Shown here: piece by piece, positions 31,293-40,033 of the stretch
How the letters are laid out: every line of letters begins with the position of its first letter
How positions within the stretch are numbered: position 1 is the first letter of the stretch
Origin: CBDCBA01 sp965214125
Lineage (GTDB): Bacteria; Planctomycetota; Phycisphaerae; Tepidisphaerales; Tepidisphaeraceae
DNA: 64,000 nucleotides
Direction: 5' to 3'
Assembly: GCA_965214125.1 (NCBI GenBank)
Contig: CBDCBA010000031.1
Location: 1-64,000 of the forward strand
Notes under the pieces: generated by a model
Told to the model about the DNA's origin: nothing
The model's input: the letters and a program-made list of their open reading frames with translations, nothing else
The model's database searches: none
Translations under genes and position numbers: made by a program

Positions 31293-31910
31293 ATGCCCGA
31301 CCCCACGTCCATCGCCCGCAATCTTTACGATCAACTTCGCTCACGTCGGAGCACGCGACGCTTCAGCGACCAACCCGTATCCCGCGAGACGATCGAAGCC
31401 TGCGTCCGCTGCGCCACCACCGCCCCAAGCGGGGCGAACAAGCAGCCGTGGCGGTTCGTCTGCGTGAGCGATCCGGCGCTGAAGAAGCAGATTCGCGAGG
31501 CCGCCGAGGCGGAGGAGCGCGACTTCTACGACCGCCGCATCAGCGACCGCTGGCGAAGCGACCTCGCGCCGCTCGGCACCGACGCGAGCAAGCCGTTCCT
31601 CGAACAGGCCCCCTGGCTGGTGATCGTCTTCAAGCTCGTCAAGGCCGACGATGGCGGGCAGCACTACTACGTCGACGAAAGCGTCGGCCTCGCCGCGGGC
31701 CTGTTCCTCGCCGCCTGCCACCTCGCCGGCCTCGCGACGCTCACGCACACGCCCAGCCCAATGAAGTTCCTGAGCGACCTCCTCGGCCGCCCGGCGCACG
31801 AGCGCCCCTTCCTCCTCATCCCCGTCGGCCACGCCCACCCGGACTGGCAGCCGCCCGAGCACGCCAAGCAACGCAAGTCGCTTGGCGAGGTGATAGTCGT
31901 TCACGAGTGA
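31293..31910 (+). CDS. Nitroreductase-family flavoprotein
   Basis: About 205 residues from ATG 31293. RSRRSTRRFSDQPVSRETIE (near 16-35) and TTAPSGANKQPWRFVCVSD (near 42-60) form the FMN-binding signature of nitroreductases. The dimer-completing part SVGLAAGLFLAACHLAGLAT follows at about 129-148, and FLLIPVGHAHPDW near the end. These are cytosolic NAD(P)H-dependent FMN dimers acting on quinones, nitro compounds or halogenated tyrosines; the ligand is not deducible. The sequence around the middle (KPFLEQAPWLVIVFKLV) resembles the iodotyrosine-deiodinase-like branch. It is flanked by two paralogous membrane proteins on the opposite strand and follows a REP pair. Confidence 0.9.
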   Translation: MPDPTSIARNLYDQLRSRRSTRRFSDQPVSRETIEACVRCATTAPSGANKQPWRFVCVSDPALKKQIREAAEAEERDFYDRRISDRWRSDLAPLGTDASKPFLEQAPWLVIVFKLVKADDGGQHYYVDESVGLAAGLFLAACHLAGLATLTHTPSPMKFLSDLLGRPAHERPFLLIPVGHAHPDWQPPEHAKQRKSLGEVIVVHE

Positions 31911-31937
31911 CGGCCCCGACCTCGCCGACAGTTCTCA

Positions 31938-31961
31938 TAGCCGCGACTCAACGAGTCGCGG
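31938..31961. terminator. ATAG-headed hairpin between convergent genes
   Basis: CCGCGACTC (31941-31949) pairs perfectly with GAGTCGCGG (31953-31961) around AAC, headed by ATAG. It is close to the left arm of the inverted repeat at 15407; the right-hand partner arm is only partly present (ACCGCGGATC). It lies between the nitroreductase stop and the convergent gene stop and probably terminates both. Confidence 0.65.
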
Positions 31962-31984
31962 TCGGTTCTGACCGCGGATCAACC

Positions 31985-32659
31985 TCATCTACTCCCCGCG
32001 TCGAACATGCTCTCCGGCAGGTCCGCGAACCGCTCCCACCGCACGCTGCCGTTGCCGAACAGCATGTGCGTGCCGTCTTCGTGATGTCGCGTGTCGCAGT
32101 AGCCAACGATGACGGTGGAATACACCGCGTCCGTCTTCCCGCCGCCGAGATAGGCGTAGTCGGTGTTGACCCCCAGCACGTACGGCGGCGGGCCGGGCGG
32201 CGTGCTTCCGGCGGGACAGACAAGTATTTCTGGTCTCAAGGCCGGCTCGGACGCGGCAAGGGCGGATAAATCCGCCGGAAACGCACCGTCCGTCCGGTCG
32301 ATTGCATATTGCCGCATTGCTTGGCCGATCTGCCGAAGGTTGCTGCCACACCGTGCCGCGTGGGCAGCGTTTCGTGTATCATGCCATCGCGGGAGAAAGA
32401 CGAAGTAGCTAAACGCCAACGAGAGCAGCCCGGCGACGATGCCGACCTTCGCGTTGAGCTTGTTCTGCGGGTTCTCCCACGTCGCGAAGAGTCCGGCGAT
32501 GCCGATGCCGACCGCGATCATACCCAGAACCGGCGGCATGACGCAGGCCGTGAAGAGACCGATCACGCCGAGGATCATCGCAACCGTTCCGATAAACGAT
32601 GCCGGCTTCGACTTCCGCTGGCGGGGCGGCGCGTAATCAACGACGGGTGTGTCGCTCAC
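31985..32659 (-). CDS. Membrane-anchored H-X9-DG-like protein (paralogue 2)
   Basis: From GTG 32659 it is 224 residues; the open frame continues further upstream, but that part is not protein-like and crosses into hrpA's strand space. About three membrane helices occupy residues 20-90 (FIGTVAMILGVIGLFTACVM, VLGMIAVGIGIAGLFATW, VGIVAGLLSLAFSYFVFL). The soluble part RCGSNLRQIGQAMRQYAIDR, a CPAG segment, then RHHEDGTHMLFGNGSVRWE parallels the protein at 30321-31094. The two share the membrane plan and the soluble domain and are probably paralogues from a local duplication. The gene starts 41 bp after hrpA ends on the same strand. Function unknown. Confidence 0.7.
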   Translation of the reverse strand: MSDTPVVDYAPPRQRKSKPASFIGTVAMILGVIGLFTACVMPPVLGMIAVGIGIAGLFATWENPQNKLNAKVGIVAGLLSLAFSYFVFLPRWHDTRNAAHAARCGSNLRQIGQAMRQYAIDRTDGAFPADLSALAASEPALRPEILVCPAGSTPPGPPPYVLGVNTDYAYLGGGKTDAVYSTVIVGYCDTRHHEDGTHMLFGNGSVRWERFADLPESMFDAGSR

Positions 32660-32700
32660 ACGACCAAACCTTCGCGACGAGAACGCGGCGTTCAAACCAA

Positions 32701-35700
32701 TCAGCCGCTGGACTGGGCGACTTCCAGCCGCTCGCGCATCACCTTCTCGCTCACCTTCACCGCCGTGCCGAGTTGCTGGGCGAAGAGGCTGACGCGGTAC
32801 TCCTCGATGAGCCAGCGGAAGTCGATCCACGCGCGGCTCAGCGGGCCGGCGTCGGCGTCGGTCGCGCGGTCGAGGTAGGCCTTCCAGAACGGGAAGACGG
32901 CGGTGGCGAGCCGGCTGTCTTTTTCAAGGCCGGCATCGAGGAGTTTCGCGAGGCGATGTTCAACTCCGCTCATAAAGCGTGGCACGTGCCCGAGCCACGC
33001 GGCGGGCGTGACGAGCAGGAAGTCGGCCGGCACGAGGTGGGCGAGCTGGTCCCGCATGTCGTTCAGGCTCGGCTGGAGAATGTCGGTGGCGGGGCGGTCG
33101 AGGGCGAGGGCGACGGCGTTGCGCTTCGACAGGATCACGTGCGCGATCCGGCCGACCTGCTCGACCGCCTCGCCGAGCTGCGACCACGCGGCGTTGCCGC
33201 GCTCCTCAAAGGCGGCGGTGGTCCGAATGTCGGCCGGGTCGACGCCGAGAAAGAGGCGATCGACCACGGCCTCCGTCAGATGCTCGCGCAGCCGCTTGAC
33301 GTTGCCGAGCGGTTGGTAGAAGAGTTCGATATGGCGGAGATCGCGCATATCGCCAATGCGGTGTTTCAGCTCGTTCTTGTAGTCGAGCGCGAGCAGCCGG
33401 CGGACGCCGCGGCGGTGGGCGGCGCGGGCGGCCTCGGCCGTTTCGAGCAGGCGCAGGCTCACGCTCTCGCCCCGATCCACAAGCGCCGGGAAGCCCTGCA
33501 GGCTGCGGCGGTTTACGCGCAACTCCACGCGTATCGGCAGGTCGTCCACATCCCAGGTGACAATGTGGTCGCGGTTCCACGTCGGGTCGGGCAGGTCGGC
33601 CAGCTTCGTGCGCGCCTGCACCTTGAGCCGGCCGCGCAGCTCGCGGATGTCGCGGCCGTGGGCGACGGTCTTCTCGTGGTCGTCCACCACGCGCAGGTTG
33701 AGCTTGAGGTAGTCGCTCAGATCGTCCGGCCGAAACTGGTCGGGCCGCACGTCGACGCCGCGCTGCTTGCCGAGGTGCAGGGCGAGGTGCTTGAATAGAT
33801 TCCCCTCGCCGAACGGCATCCGCAGCACGGCCCGGTGTGCGAACTCCGGCACGGGCACGAACTGCGTGCGCACGGACTTCGGCAGCGTGCGGACGAGGTC
33901 GACGCACTTCTCCTCGACCAGCCCCGGCACGAGCCAGTCGAGCCGGTCGGCGTCGACGGCGTGCAAATCGCTCAGGTGGATCGTCGCCGTCACGCCATCG
34001 CCCGGGTGGCCGGGGTCGAATCGGTACGTCAGCGGCAGGACGACGCCGTTCGTCTCAAGCGTCTCGGGGAACTGCCCGCCCTCGGCCTCGTCGAGGCTGC
34101 GGGCCATCAGGTCCTCGGGCTGCATGAACAGCGCGTGGCGATTTTCCTTTTCGATCGACTTCCGCCATTTGTCGAAGCTGCGCTGGTCGACTGCGGCCTT
34201 GCCGATGCGGGCGTCGTAGAAGGCGAACTGCGTGGCCGGGTCGACCATCAGGTCGCGCCGCCGCGTCTTGGCCTCAAGCAGTTCGACCTCGCGGACAAGG
34301 CGGCGGTTGTGACGGAAGAAGGCGGCGCCACTTTCATAATCGGCGTCAACCAGAGCGCTCTTGATGAAGATCGAACGCGACTTCTTCGGGTCGATTTTGC
34401 CGTAGTCGACGTTGCGCTTGGCGAGTTGCAGGCCGAAGAGCGAGACCTTCATCGGCGCTACTACGCGGCCGGTCGCCTTCTGCCAGTAGGGCTCGCCGTA
34501 GACCTTCTTCACGAGCTCGCCCGCGGCTTCCTCGATCCACTCGGGCTTCACCGCGCACGCCAGTCGCGCGAAGAGGCGCGACGTCTCAACGAGCTCGGCC
34601 GCGACGACCCACTGCGGCTTGCTGCCGAAGATCACGCTGCCAGGGAAGAGGAAGAACTTCCGGCCGCGCACCCCGTCGTATTCCACCCCGCCGCGCTCGC
34701 CTTTATGACCAACGTTGCTCAACAGCCCCTGCAGCACCGCCCGGTGGACCTGCTCGCCCTGCGCCGGCTCGCGGTTGAGCGTCCACCCGAGCGACGCCAC
34801 GGCCTCGCGGAGCTGGCGTTGTACGTCGCCCCATTCGAGCATGCGCATGTAACTCACGAAGTGCTCGCGGCACGCCTGGCGGAGCTTGTTGCGGCTCTTC
34901 TCGCGGCGGAGCGTTTGATACCACCGCCAGAGGTTCAGGAGCGTGAGGAAGTCGCTGCCGCCGGCGGTCCAGAGGGCGTGGGCCTCGTCGGCCTGCTTGG
35001 CCTTGTCCATCGGGCGCTCGCGCGGGTCCTGTATCGAGAGGCCGGCGGTGACGATGACCATCTCCTCGAGGCAGTTCTCGCGCTCGGCCGCCATCACCAT
35101 GCGGCTCAGCTTCGGGTCGATCGGCAGCCGCGCGAGGATACGACCGACTTCGGTCAATTGCTTGTGCTCGTTCAACGCCCCGAGCTCTTGCAGCGTCTGG
35201 TAGCCGTCGCGGACCTGGCGGAGGTCGGGCGGGTCAATGAAGGGGAACGTCTCGACAGCGCCGAGTCCGAAGGCGGCCATCTGCAGGATGACGGCGGCCA
35301 AGTTGGTCCGCTGGATTTCCGGGTCGGTGAACTCCGGCCGAAGGTTGAAGTCACTCTCGCCGTAGAGACGCACGCAGACGCCGGTCGCAACGCGGCCGCA
35401 GCGGCCTTTGCGTTGCTCGGCGCTCGCCTGACTGATCGGCTCGATCGGCAGGCGCTGCACCTTACTCTTGGGCGAGTACCGGCTGATGCGGGCGACGCCG
35501 GTGTCGATGACGCTGCGGATGCCGGGAACCGTAAGAGACGTTTCGGCGACGTTTGTCGCGAGAACGATTCTGCGGCGGCCACCGGTTCGGAAGACGCGGT
35601 TCTGCTCGGCGTTGCTGAGTCGCGCGTAGAGCGGAAGCACGTCGTAGCTTCCGTACTGCCCGTGGCGTCCGCCGACGTGATCGCTCAGGGCCTTGGCGGC

Positions 35701-36627
35701 CTCGCGAATCTCGCGCTCGCCGCTGAAGAAGACGAGCGTGTCGCCGTCGCGGACGGTGGGGTCTCGGCCGAGCTCGTCGACAGTGCGAACGAGGGCGTCG
35801 TTGAGGTCTTCGGGCTCGCCGCCGGCTTCCTCGTTGAAGAGCGGGTCGTAGCGCACCTCGACCGGATAGGTGCGGCCGGTGACGTTGATGATGGGGCAAG
35901 CCGCGCGGCCGCCGAAGTGGTCGCTGAAGCGCTCGGGGTCGATCGTGGCCGAGGTGATGACGAGCTTCAGGTCCGGCCGGCGATCAAGCAGGTTGCGAAG
36001 GTGGCCGAGGAGAAAATCGATGTTGAGGCTGCGCTCGTGGGCCTCGTCGATGATGAGCGTGTCGTACTCGTTCAGGAACTTGTCGCCCTGCGTCTCGGCG
36101 AGCAGGATGCCGTCGGTCATCAGCTTGACGAGCGACGTGGGAGAGGTTTGATCGTTGAAGCGCACCTTGTAGCCGACGATCTCGCCCAGGGTCGTGCCGA
36201 TCTCGTCGGCCACGCGTTGGGCGACGGTGCGGGCGGCGATGCGGCGCGGCTGGGTGTGGCCGATGGTTCCGTAGACGCCGCGGCCGGCTTCGAGGCAAAT
36301 CTTGGGAAGCTGCGTGGTTTTGCCGCTGCCCGTCTCGCCGCAGACGACGACGACCTGATGGTCGCGGATCGCCTGCACGATCTCATCCTTGCGCTGGCTG
36401 ACGGGCAGCTCGTCCGGGTACTTCACCGCGGGCACGGCGGCGGCACGTTGCTCGGCCTTCTCGGTGCTGGCGAGGGCAGCGAGTTCGATCTTTTCAAGCG
36501 TCTTCGCGTCCGGCTCGCTGCGGCGTTGGGCGTTGTTCAACCGGCGCAGCAGACGGTGGCGGTCGCAGAGCATTGTCCGGCCGATCAGGCTGCGCAGGTC
36601 TTGCAAATGGTCCGCCTCCAACGTCAC
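32701..36627 (-). CDS. hrpA: ATP-dependent RNA helicase HrpA
   Basis: A 1308-residue DEAH-box helicase, full length for HrpA. Motif I is VVVCGETGSGKTTQLPKI (about 93-110), motif Ia IGHTQPRRIAARTVAQRVAD, motif II LIIDEAHERSLNIDFLLGHL, motif III LVITSATIDPERFSDHF. In the second lobe, IVLATNVAETSLTVPGIRSV and SQASAEQRKGRCGRVATGVC hold motifs V and VI. The long C-terminal part, with VDLVRTLPKSVRTQFVPVPE, is the HrpA-specific extension. HrpA unwinds RNA and, in E. coli, splits stalled or collided ribosomes. The start is GTG 36627. It diverges from a sugar isomerase gene (63 bp). Confidence 0.95.
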   Translation of the reverse strand: MTLEADHLQDLRSLIGRTMLCDRHRLLRRLNNAQRRSEPDAKTLEKIELAALASTEKAEQRAAAVPAVKYPDELPVSQRKDEIVQAIRDHQVVVVCGETGSGKTTQLPKICLEAGRGVYGTIGHTQPRRIAARTVAQRVADEIGTTLGEIVGYKVRFNDQTSPTSLVKLMTDGILLAETQGDKFLNEYDTLIIDEAHERSLNIDFLLGHLRNLLDRRPDLKLVITSATIDPERFSDHFGGRAACPIINVTGRTYPVEVRYDPLFNEEAGGEPEDLNDALVRTVDELGRDPTVRDGDTLVFFSGEREIREAAKALSDHVGGRHGQYGSYDVLPLYARLSNAEQNRVFRTGGRRRIVLATNVAETSLTVPGIRSVIDTGVARISRYSPKSKVQRLPIEPISQASAEQRKGRCGRVATGVCVRLYGESDFNLRPEFTDPEIQRTNLAAVILQMAAFGLGAVETFPFIDPPDLRQVRDGYQTLQELGALNEHKQLTEVGRILARLPIDPKLSRMVMAAERENCLEEMVIVTAGLSIQDPRERPMDKAKQADEAHALWTAGGSDFLTLLNLWRWYQTLRREKSRNKLRQACREHFVSYMRMLEWGDVQRQLREAVASLGWTLNREPAQGEQVHRAVLQGLLSNVGHKGERGGVEYDGVRGRKFFLFPGSVIFGSKPQWVVAAELVETSRLFARLACAVKPEWIEEAAGELVKKVYGEPYWQKATGRVVAPMKVSLFGLQLAKRNVDYGKIDPKKSRSIFIKSALVDADYESGAAFFRHNRRLVREVELLEAKTRRRDLMVDPATQFAFYDARIGKAAVDQRSFDKWRKSIEKENRHALFMQPEDLMARSLDEAEGGQFPETLETNGVVLPLTYRFDPGHPGDGVTATIHLSDLHAVDADRLDWLVPGLVEEKCVDLVRTLPKSVRTQFVPVPEFAHRAVLRMPFGEGNLFKHLALHLGKQRGVDVRPDQFRPDDLSDYLKLNLRVVDDHEKTVAHGRDIRELRGRLKVQARTKLADLPDPTWNRDHIVTWDVDDLPIRVELRVNRRSLQGFPALVDRGESVSLRLLETAEAARAAHRRGVRRLLALDYKNELKHRIGDMRDLRHIELFYQPLGNVKRLREHLTEAVVDRLFLGVDPADIRTTAAFEERGNAAWSQLGEAVEQVGRIAHVILSKRNAVALALDRPATDILQPSLNDMRDQLAHLVPADFLLVTPAAWLGHVPRFMSGVEHRLAKLLDAGLEKDSRLATAVFPFWKAYLDRATDADAGPLSRAWIDFRWLIEEYRVSLFAQQLGTAVKVSEKVMRERLEVAQSSG

Positions 36628-36690
36628 GAGAGGGTCATGTTAGGACACGCGCGTGTTGCCCGGTTCCACGGAGAAAGCTAGGTTGCGGGC

Positions 36691-37422
36691 ATGGCACTTC
36701 CGATCGGTTTGCAGCTTTACACGGTGCGCGACGCGCTGGAGTCGAACCTTGCCGGCACGTGCCGGAGCGTTGCGGAGATCGGCTACACGCACGCGGAGGT
36801 TGGCCCATTCGGCGGGCACACGACCGACGACGTCACCAAGGCCGCGCAGGACGCAGGGCTGACGGTGGTCGCGAGTCACGAGATGGCGTTGGTCGGCGAT
36901 GACGCCGAGGCGACGGTCGAAATGCTGGCCGACCTGGGCGTGCCGTACGCCGTCCTGCCGTGGCTGGGCGAGGCCGACCGCACGCGCGAGCGGTACGTCG
37001 CGATCGCCCGGCATCTGGCGGCGCTGTCGAACGAGAGAGTGACCACGCTCTACCACAACCACGACTTCGAGTTCGCCTCCCTTCCCGAAGGCGGAACCGG
37101 TTGGGGCGCGATGTTCGACGAGACGCCCATCGCGGGCGAGCTCGACACGTGCTGGGCGGAGGTTGCTGGCCATAGTGCGGCGGAGTGGCTTGGCAAGCTC
37201 GCCGGCCGCGTGCCGATCGTCCACCTGAAGGATTGCAGCGACTACGCGCGCAAAACGCTCTGCGAGATCGGCAAGGGGAAGGTTCCCGTCGCCGACATCG
37301 CCAAGGCGGCGGAGGCGAGCGGGGCGAAGTACCTGCTCGTCGAGCAGGACAGCGGCTGGGTCGACAACGACCCGATTCAAAGCGTTCGCGAGAGCTTCGA
37401 AGCGTTGAGGTCGATGCTGTGA
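36691..37422 (+). CDS. Sugar phosphate isomerase/epimerase (TIM barrel)
   Basis: A 243-residue protein of the xylose-isomerase-like AP2 barrel family. It starts MALPIGLQLYTVRDALESNL, typical of planctomycetal sugar isomerases. Metal-ligand and strand motifs: YHNHDFEFASL (near 115-125), ELDTCWAEVAGHSAAEWLGK (near 150-169) and VPIVHLKDCSDYARK, ending YLLVEQDSGW. These enzymes isomerise or epimerise sugars or their phosphates; the substrate is not predictable. No signal peptide is present, so it is cytosolic. The Gfo/Idh/MocA gene at the window end is a common functional companion but is distant. It is followed by an inverted repeat and converges on the sulfatase. Confidence 0.88.
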   Translation: MALPIGLQLYTVRDALESNLAGTCRSVAEIGYTHAEVGPFGGHTTDDVTKAAQDAGLTVVASHEMALVGDDAEATVEMLADLGVPYAVLPWLGEADRTRERYVAIARHLAALSNERVTTLYHNHDFEFASLPEGGTGWGAMFDETPIAGELDTCWAEVAGHSAAEWLGKLAGRVPIVHLKDCSDYARKTLCEIGKGKVPVADIAKAAEASGAKYLLVEQDSGWVDNDPIQSVRESFEALRSML

Positions 37423-37457
37423 CCGATGGTGTCGGAGCGCGTGCATGTCCGACTGGA

Positions 37458-37520
37458 CGCCCACGGGCTCTGCCCGTGGGTCGGGTTGAGGGTTAGACCC
37501 ACCGGCAGAGCCCGCGGGCG
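37458..37520. repeat. Inverted repeat between convergent genes
   Basis: Left arm 37458-37482 and right arm 37496-37520 are inverted copies with two or three mismatches in 25 bp. The left arm itself folds as CCCACGGG...CCCGTGGG. The motif CACGGGCTCTGCCCGTGGG differs from the GTAG-headed repeats and marks another palindrome family. It occupies the 143-bp gap between the sugar isomerase and the sulfatase. Confidence 0.75.
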
Positions 37521-37565
37521 TTCAGGGGGAAGTGTGACCGTTTGACATCGTGCGACGTTGTCTGC

Positions 37566-39137
37566 TCACGCGCCACTGATGCGGGGTTGAGGCGCGGGCT
37601 CGCGCTCGAGATCGGCCTGCACGAGTTGCTCCATCAGGGACGCCCGCAGTTGCGTGTCGTCGTGGTAGAGGTTGCGCAGTTCGCCGGGGTCGTTCGCGAG
37701 ATCGAAGAGTTCGCCCCACTCCGGCCTGTCGCGGTAGACGGTGAGCTTGTGGGTCGCCGTCACGAGCGTGCGCAGGTGGACGACGCCGCGGTTGTGGTGG
37801 TTTTCAACGATGACGCCGGCGTTGCGGCCGAGGCCCCGCTGCCAGGGCTCGATCATGTCACGGCCTTGCATCCAGAGTGGCACGTGGCCCGTCGCGAGGG
37901 CGGCAAAGGTCGCGGGGAGGTCGACGAGCGTCTGCGGCGAGTAGTTGACGAGCCCCGTCGGCAGCCCCGGCCCGGCGGCGAGCATCGGGACGCGAATCAC
38001 ATCTTCGTAATGAAACGGTCCCTTTGCGATCAGGCCGTGCTGGCCTAGGAAATGACCGTGGTCGCTCGTAAACACGATCAGCGTGTTGTCGCTTTGCCCC
38101 GTGTCGTCGAGCAGGTCGAGCGTGCGGCCGATCTGCTGGTCCATGAAGCTGACCATGCCGCAATAGATCGCCGCCGCCCGGCGTAGTGCGTCGCGGGAGA
38201 TGCCGGCGTGTTTGTGATAGCCGTGATTTCCCTTGCCGTCGGCGTTGAAGGAGGAGAAGTCGCCGCCGTCGTGGGTCATTTGATGCGGCGGGGGCATGTC
38301 GTCGAACTCGCCGTCGACGTGCTCGCCAACGAGCCAGTCCATATCGGCCGGATCGTACATGCTCGCCCACGGTTCGGGGACGGCGTAGGGCGGGTGCGGG
38401 TCGTGGTAGCTGCTCCAACAGAACCACGGGCGGCCCGCGTTGCGCTCGATGAAGGCGTTGGTCCGCTCGGCGGTCCACGTGGTGTAGTGGAACTCGGCCG
38501 GCAGTGTCCAGTGCATATCGCCGCGCCAGCCGTAGCCGGGGCCGTCCTCCTTCGTCGGGGCCTGGCTCGCCTCGGTCGGCGAGTCGACGACGCCATCGTT
38601 GCGCGGCTGAAAGTAGTCGCGCCAGTTCGGTAGGCGTTCCTCCAACCACAGGGCGTAGTGCTGGCCGACGTGGCCTTCGTCGGCATGGTTTCGCGTGAGT
38701 TCGACATGGTCGAAGCCGTACCAAGGCGTGTGTTGCTCGTTGAAGCTTCGCCAAAAATCGAGGTCGCGCAGGGTCGGGTACGCCTCGACGCTCTCGCACT
38801 CGGGCGTGCTCTTGAGCGGCTGGAAGTGGGCCTTGCCGACCAACCCGGTCGCGTAGCCGGTGTCGCGGAGCAGGTCGGTCACGCGCGGCACGCCTTCGTC
38901 AAGCTTCGTGCCGAGGGTGTACGCGCCGTGGGCGCTGGGCCACATGCCCGTCAGCAGCGACGCCCGCGTCGGCGTGCAGGTGGGGTTGGGGCAGTAGGCC
39001 CGCTCGAATCGCACGCCACGCTTGGCAAGGCGGTCAAGGTTGGGCGTCTTAATCCGCGGGCTCACGCTGCCGATCGCGAGGGAATGCTGCTGGTCGCTCG
39101 TGATGAGCAAAATGTTCGGCGGCGCGTTGGCAGGCAT
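37566..39137 (-). CDS. Sulfatase with CxPxR formylglycine motif
   Basis: A 523-residue type I sulfatase. NILLITSDQQHSLAIGSVSP is the N-terminal metal-binding start (DQ in place of DD). The active-site motif is CTPTRASLLTGMWPSAHG, with Cys54 converted to formylglycine by a maturase in active enzymes. Later motifs include FVFTSDHGHFLGQHGLIAKG (written LIVFTSDHGHFLGQHGL) and KGPFHYEDVIRVPML. There is no clear signal peptide, so it may be cytoplasmic, or exported another way. Sulfatases are abundant in planctomycetes and desulfate algal polysaccharides; whether this hydrolyses a sugar sulfate or a phosphonate/phospho-ester is unknown. It diverges from the transglutaminase gene. Confidence 0.93.
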   Translation of the reverse strand: MPANAPPNILLITSDQQHSLAIGSVSPRIKTPNLDRLAKRGVRFERAYCPNPTCTPTRASLLTGMWPSAHGAYTLGTKLDEGVPRVTDLLRDTGYATGLVGKAHFQPLKSTPECESVEAYPTLRDLDFWRSFNEQHTPWYGFDHVELTRNHADEGHVGQHYALWLEERLPNWRDYFQPRNDGVVDSPTEASQAPTKEDGPGYGWRGDMHWTLPAEFHYTTWTAERTNAFIERNAGRPWFCWSSYHDPHPPYAVPEPWASMYDPADMDWLVGEHVDGEFDDMPPPHQMTHDGGDFSSFNADGKGNHGYHKHAGISRDALRRAAAIYCGMVSFMDQQIGRTLDLLDDTGQSDNTLIVFTSDHGHFLGQHGLIAKGPFHYEDVIRVPMLAAGPGLPTGLVNYSPQTLVDLPATFAALATGHVPLWMQGRDMIEPWQRGLGRNAGVIVENHHNRGVVHLRTLVTATHKLTVYRDRPEWGELFDLANDPGELRNLYHDDTQLRASLMEQLVQADLEREPAPQPRISGA

Positions 39138-39178
39138 TTCATGGCGATGCTAACGCATCGGACGCGCTAGGTTTAAGG

Positions 39179-39958
39179 GTGAAGCTTCGCACACACACGC
39201 TCATTCGCCTCGACGTCCAGCAGCCGACGCCGATGATGCTCATCCTCCGCCCGCGCAGCGGCGCCGGGCAGTGGGTCCACAGGACCAGCTTCGACCTCCG
39301 CCCAATGGTCGACGCGACCGAGTTTCCCGATGCCAACGGCAACCTCTGCCAGCGCCTGACCGCCCCGGCTGGGGCGTTCGAGATCGAGGTCGAGACCGAA
39401 GTGAGCGTCGCCGACGAGATCGACACCGCGCCGGGCGCTTTCCAGACCTACGCGTACGACCTGCCAGATTACACGCTGCCGCTGACGTTGCCGAGTCGCT
39501 ACTGCGAGTCCGACGAGCTTGGCCACGTGGCCCTCGACGTGGTCAGTGGCCACGAGCCGGGCTGGGATCAGGCCGAGGCGATCCGGGCGTGGATCCAAGG
39601 GAACTTCGAGTACAAGTACGGCACGAGCGACGCCACCACGAGCGCGGCCGAGACGATCAAGCAGAAGCAGGGCGTGTGCCGCGACTTCGCCCACGTCGGC
39701 ATCGCCCTGTGCCGCGCGTTGAACATGCCGGCCCGGATGGTCGTCGGCTACCTGCACGAGCTCGACCCGATGGACCAGCACGCCTGGTTCGAGGCGTACA
39801 TGAACGGCCAGTGGTACACGTTCGACGCCACCCAGGATCGGCCTAAAGGCGGTCGCGTCGTCGTCGCTTACGGCCGCGACGCGGCGGACGTCGGCTTTAT
39901 CACGCAGTGGGGGCCGGCGACGCTGGAGGAGATGAGCGTGAGCGTCGAGCAGGTTTGA
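39179..39958 (+). CDS. Transglutaminase-like cysteine protein
   Basis: A 259-residue protein starting at GTG 39179. A beta-rich N-terminal domain (MKLRTHTLIRLDVQQPTPMM) precedes a transglutaminase core. The triad is visible: Cys167 in KQGVCRDFAHVGIALCRALN, His201 in DQHAWFEAYMNG and Asp216 in WYTFDATQDRP. RMVVGYLHE follows the Cys helix as in the family. It is a cytosolic, probably protease- or peptidase-like enzyme; no signal peptide is evident. The N-terminal domain resembles that of bacterial transglutaminases of the circularly ordered type seen beside alpha-E and A2-domain proteins, but none of those is near. A strong terminator follows. Confidence 0.88.
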   Translation: MKLRTHTLIRLDVQQPTPMMLILRPRSGAGQWVHRTSFDLRPMVDATEFPDANGNLCQRLTAPAGAFEIEVETEVSVADEIDTAPGAFQTYAYDLPDYTLPLTLPSRYCESDELGHVALDVVSGHEPGWDQAEAIRAWIQGNFEYKYGTSDATTSAAETIKQKQGVCRDFAHVGIALCRALNMPARMVVGYLHELDPMDQHAWFEAYMNGQWYTFDATQDRPKGGRVVVAYGRDAADVGFITQWGPATLEEMSVSVEQV

Positions 39959-39972
39959 GTCGGCCGCGCAAG

Positions 39973-40005
39973 AAGCCGCCCCGCACGGAAGGTGCGGGGC
40001 GGCTT
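39973..40005. terminator. Bidirectional intrinsic terminator
   Basis: A perfect 14-bp stem (39973-39986 with 39992-40005) and 5-nt loop. The plus strand ends in TTGTCGT and the minus strand in TTCTTG. It sits midway between the convergent transglutaminase and PEP-CTERM genes and can serve both. Confidence 0.9.
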
Positions 40006-40033
40006 GTCGTGTGAAAACCGTCGACTGTCTCGC

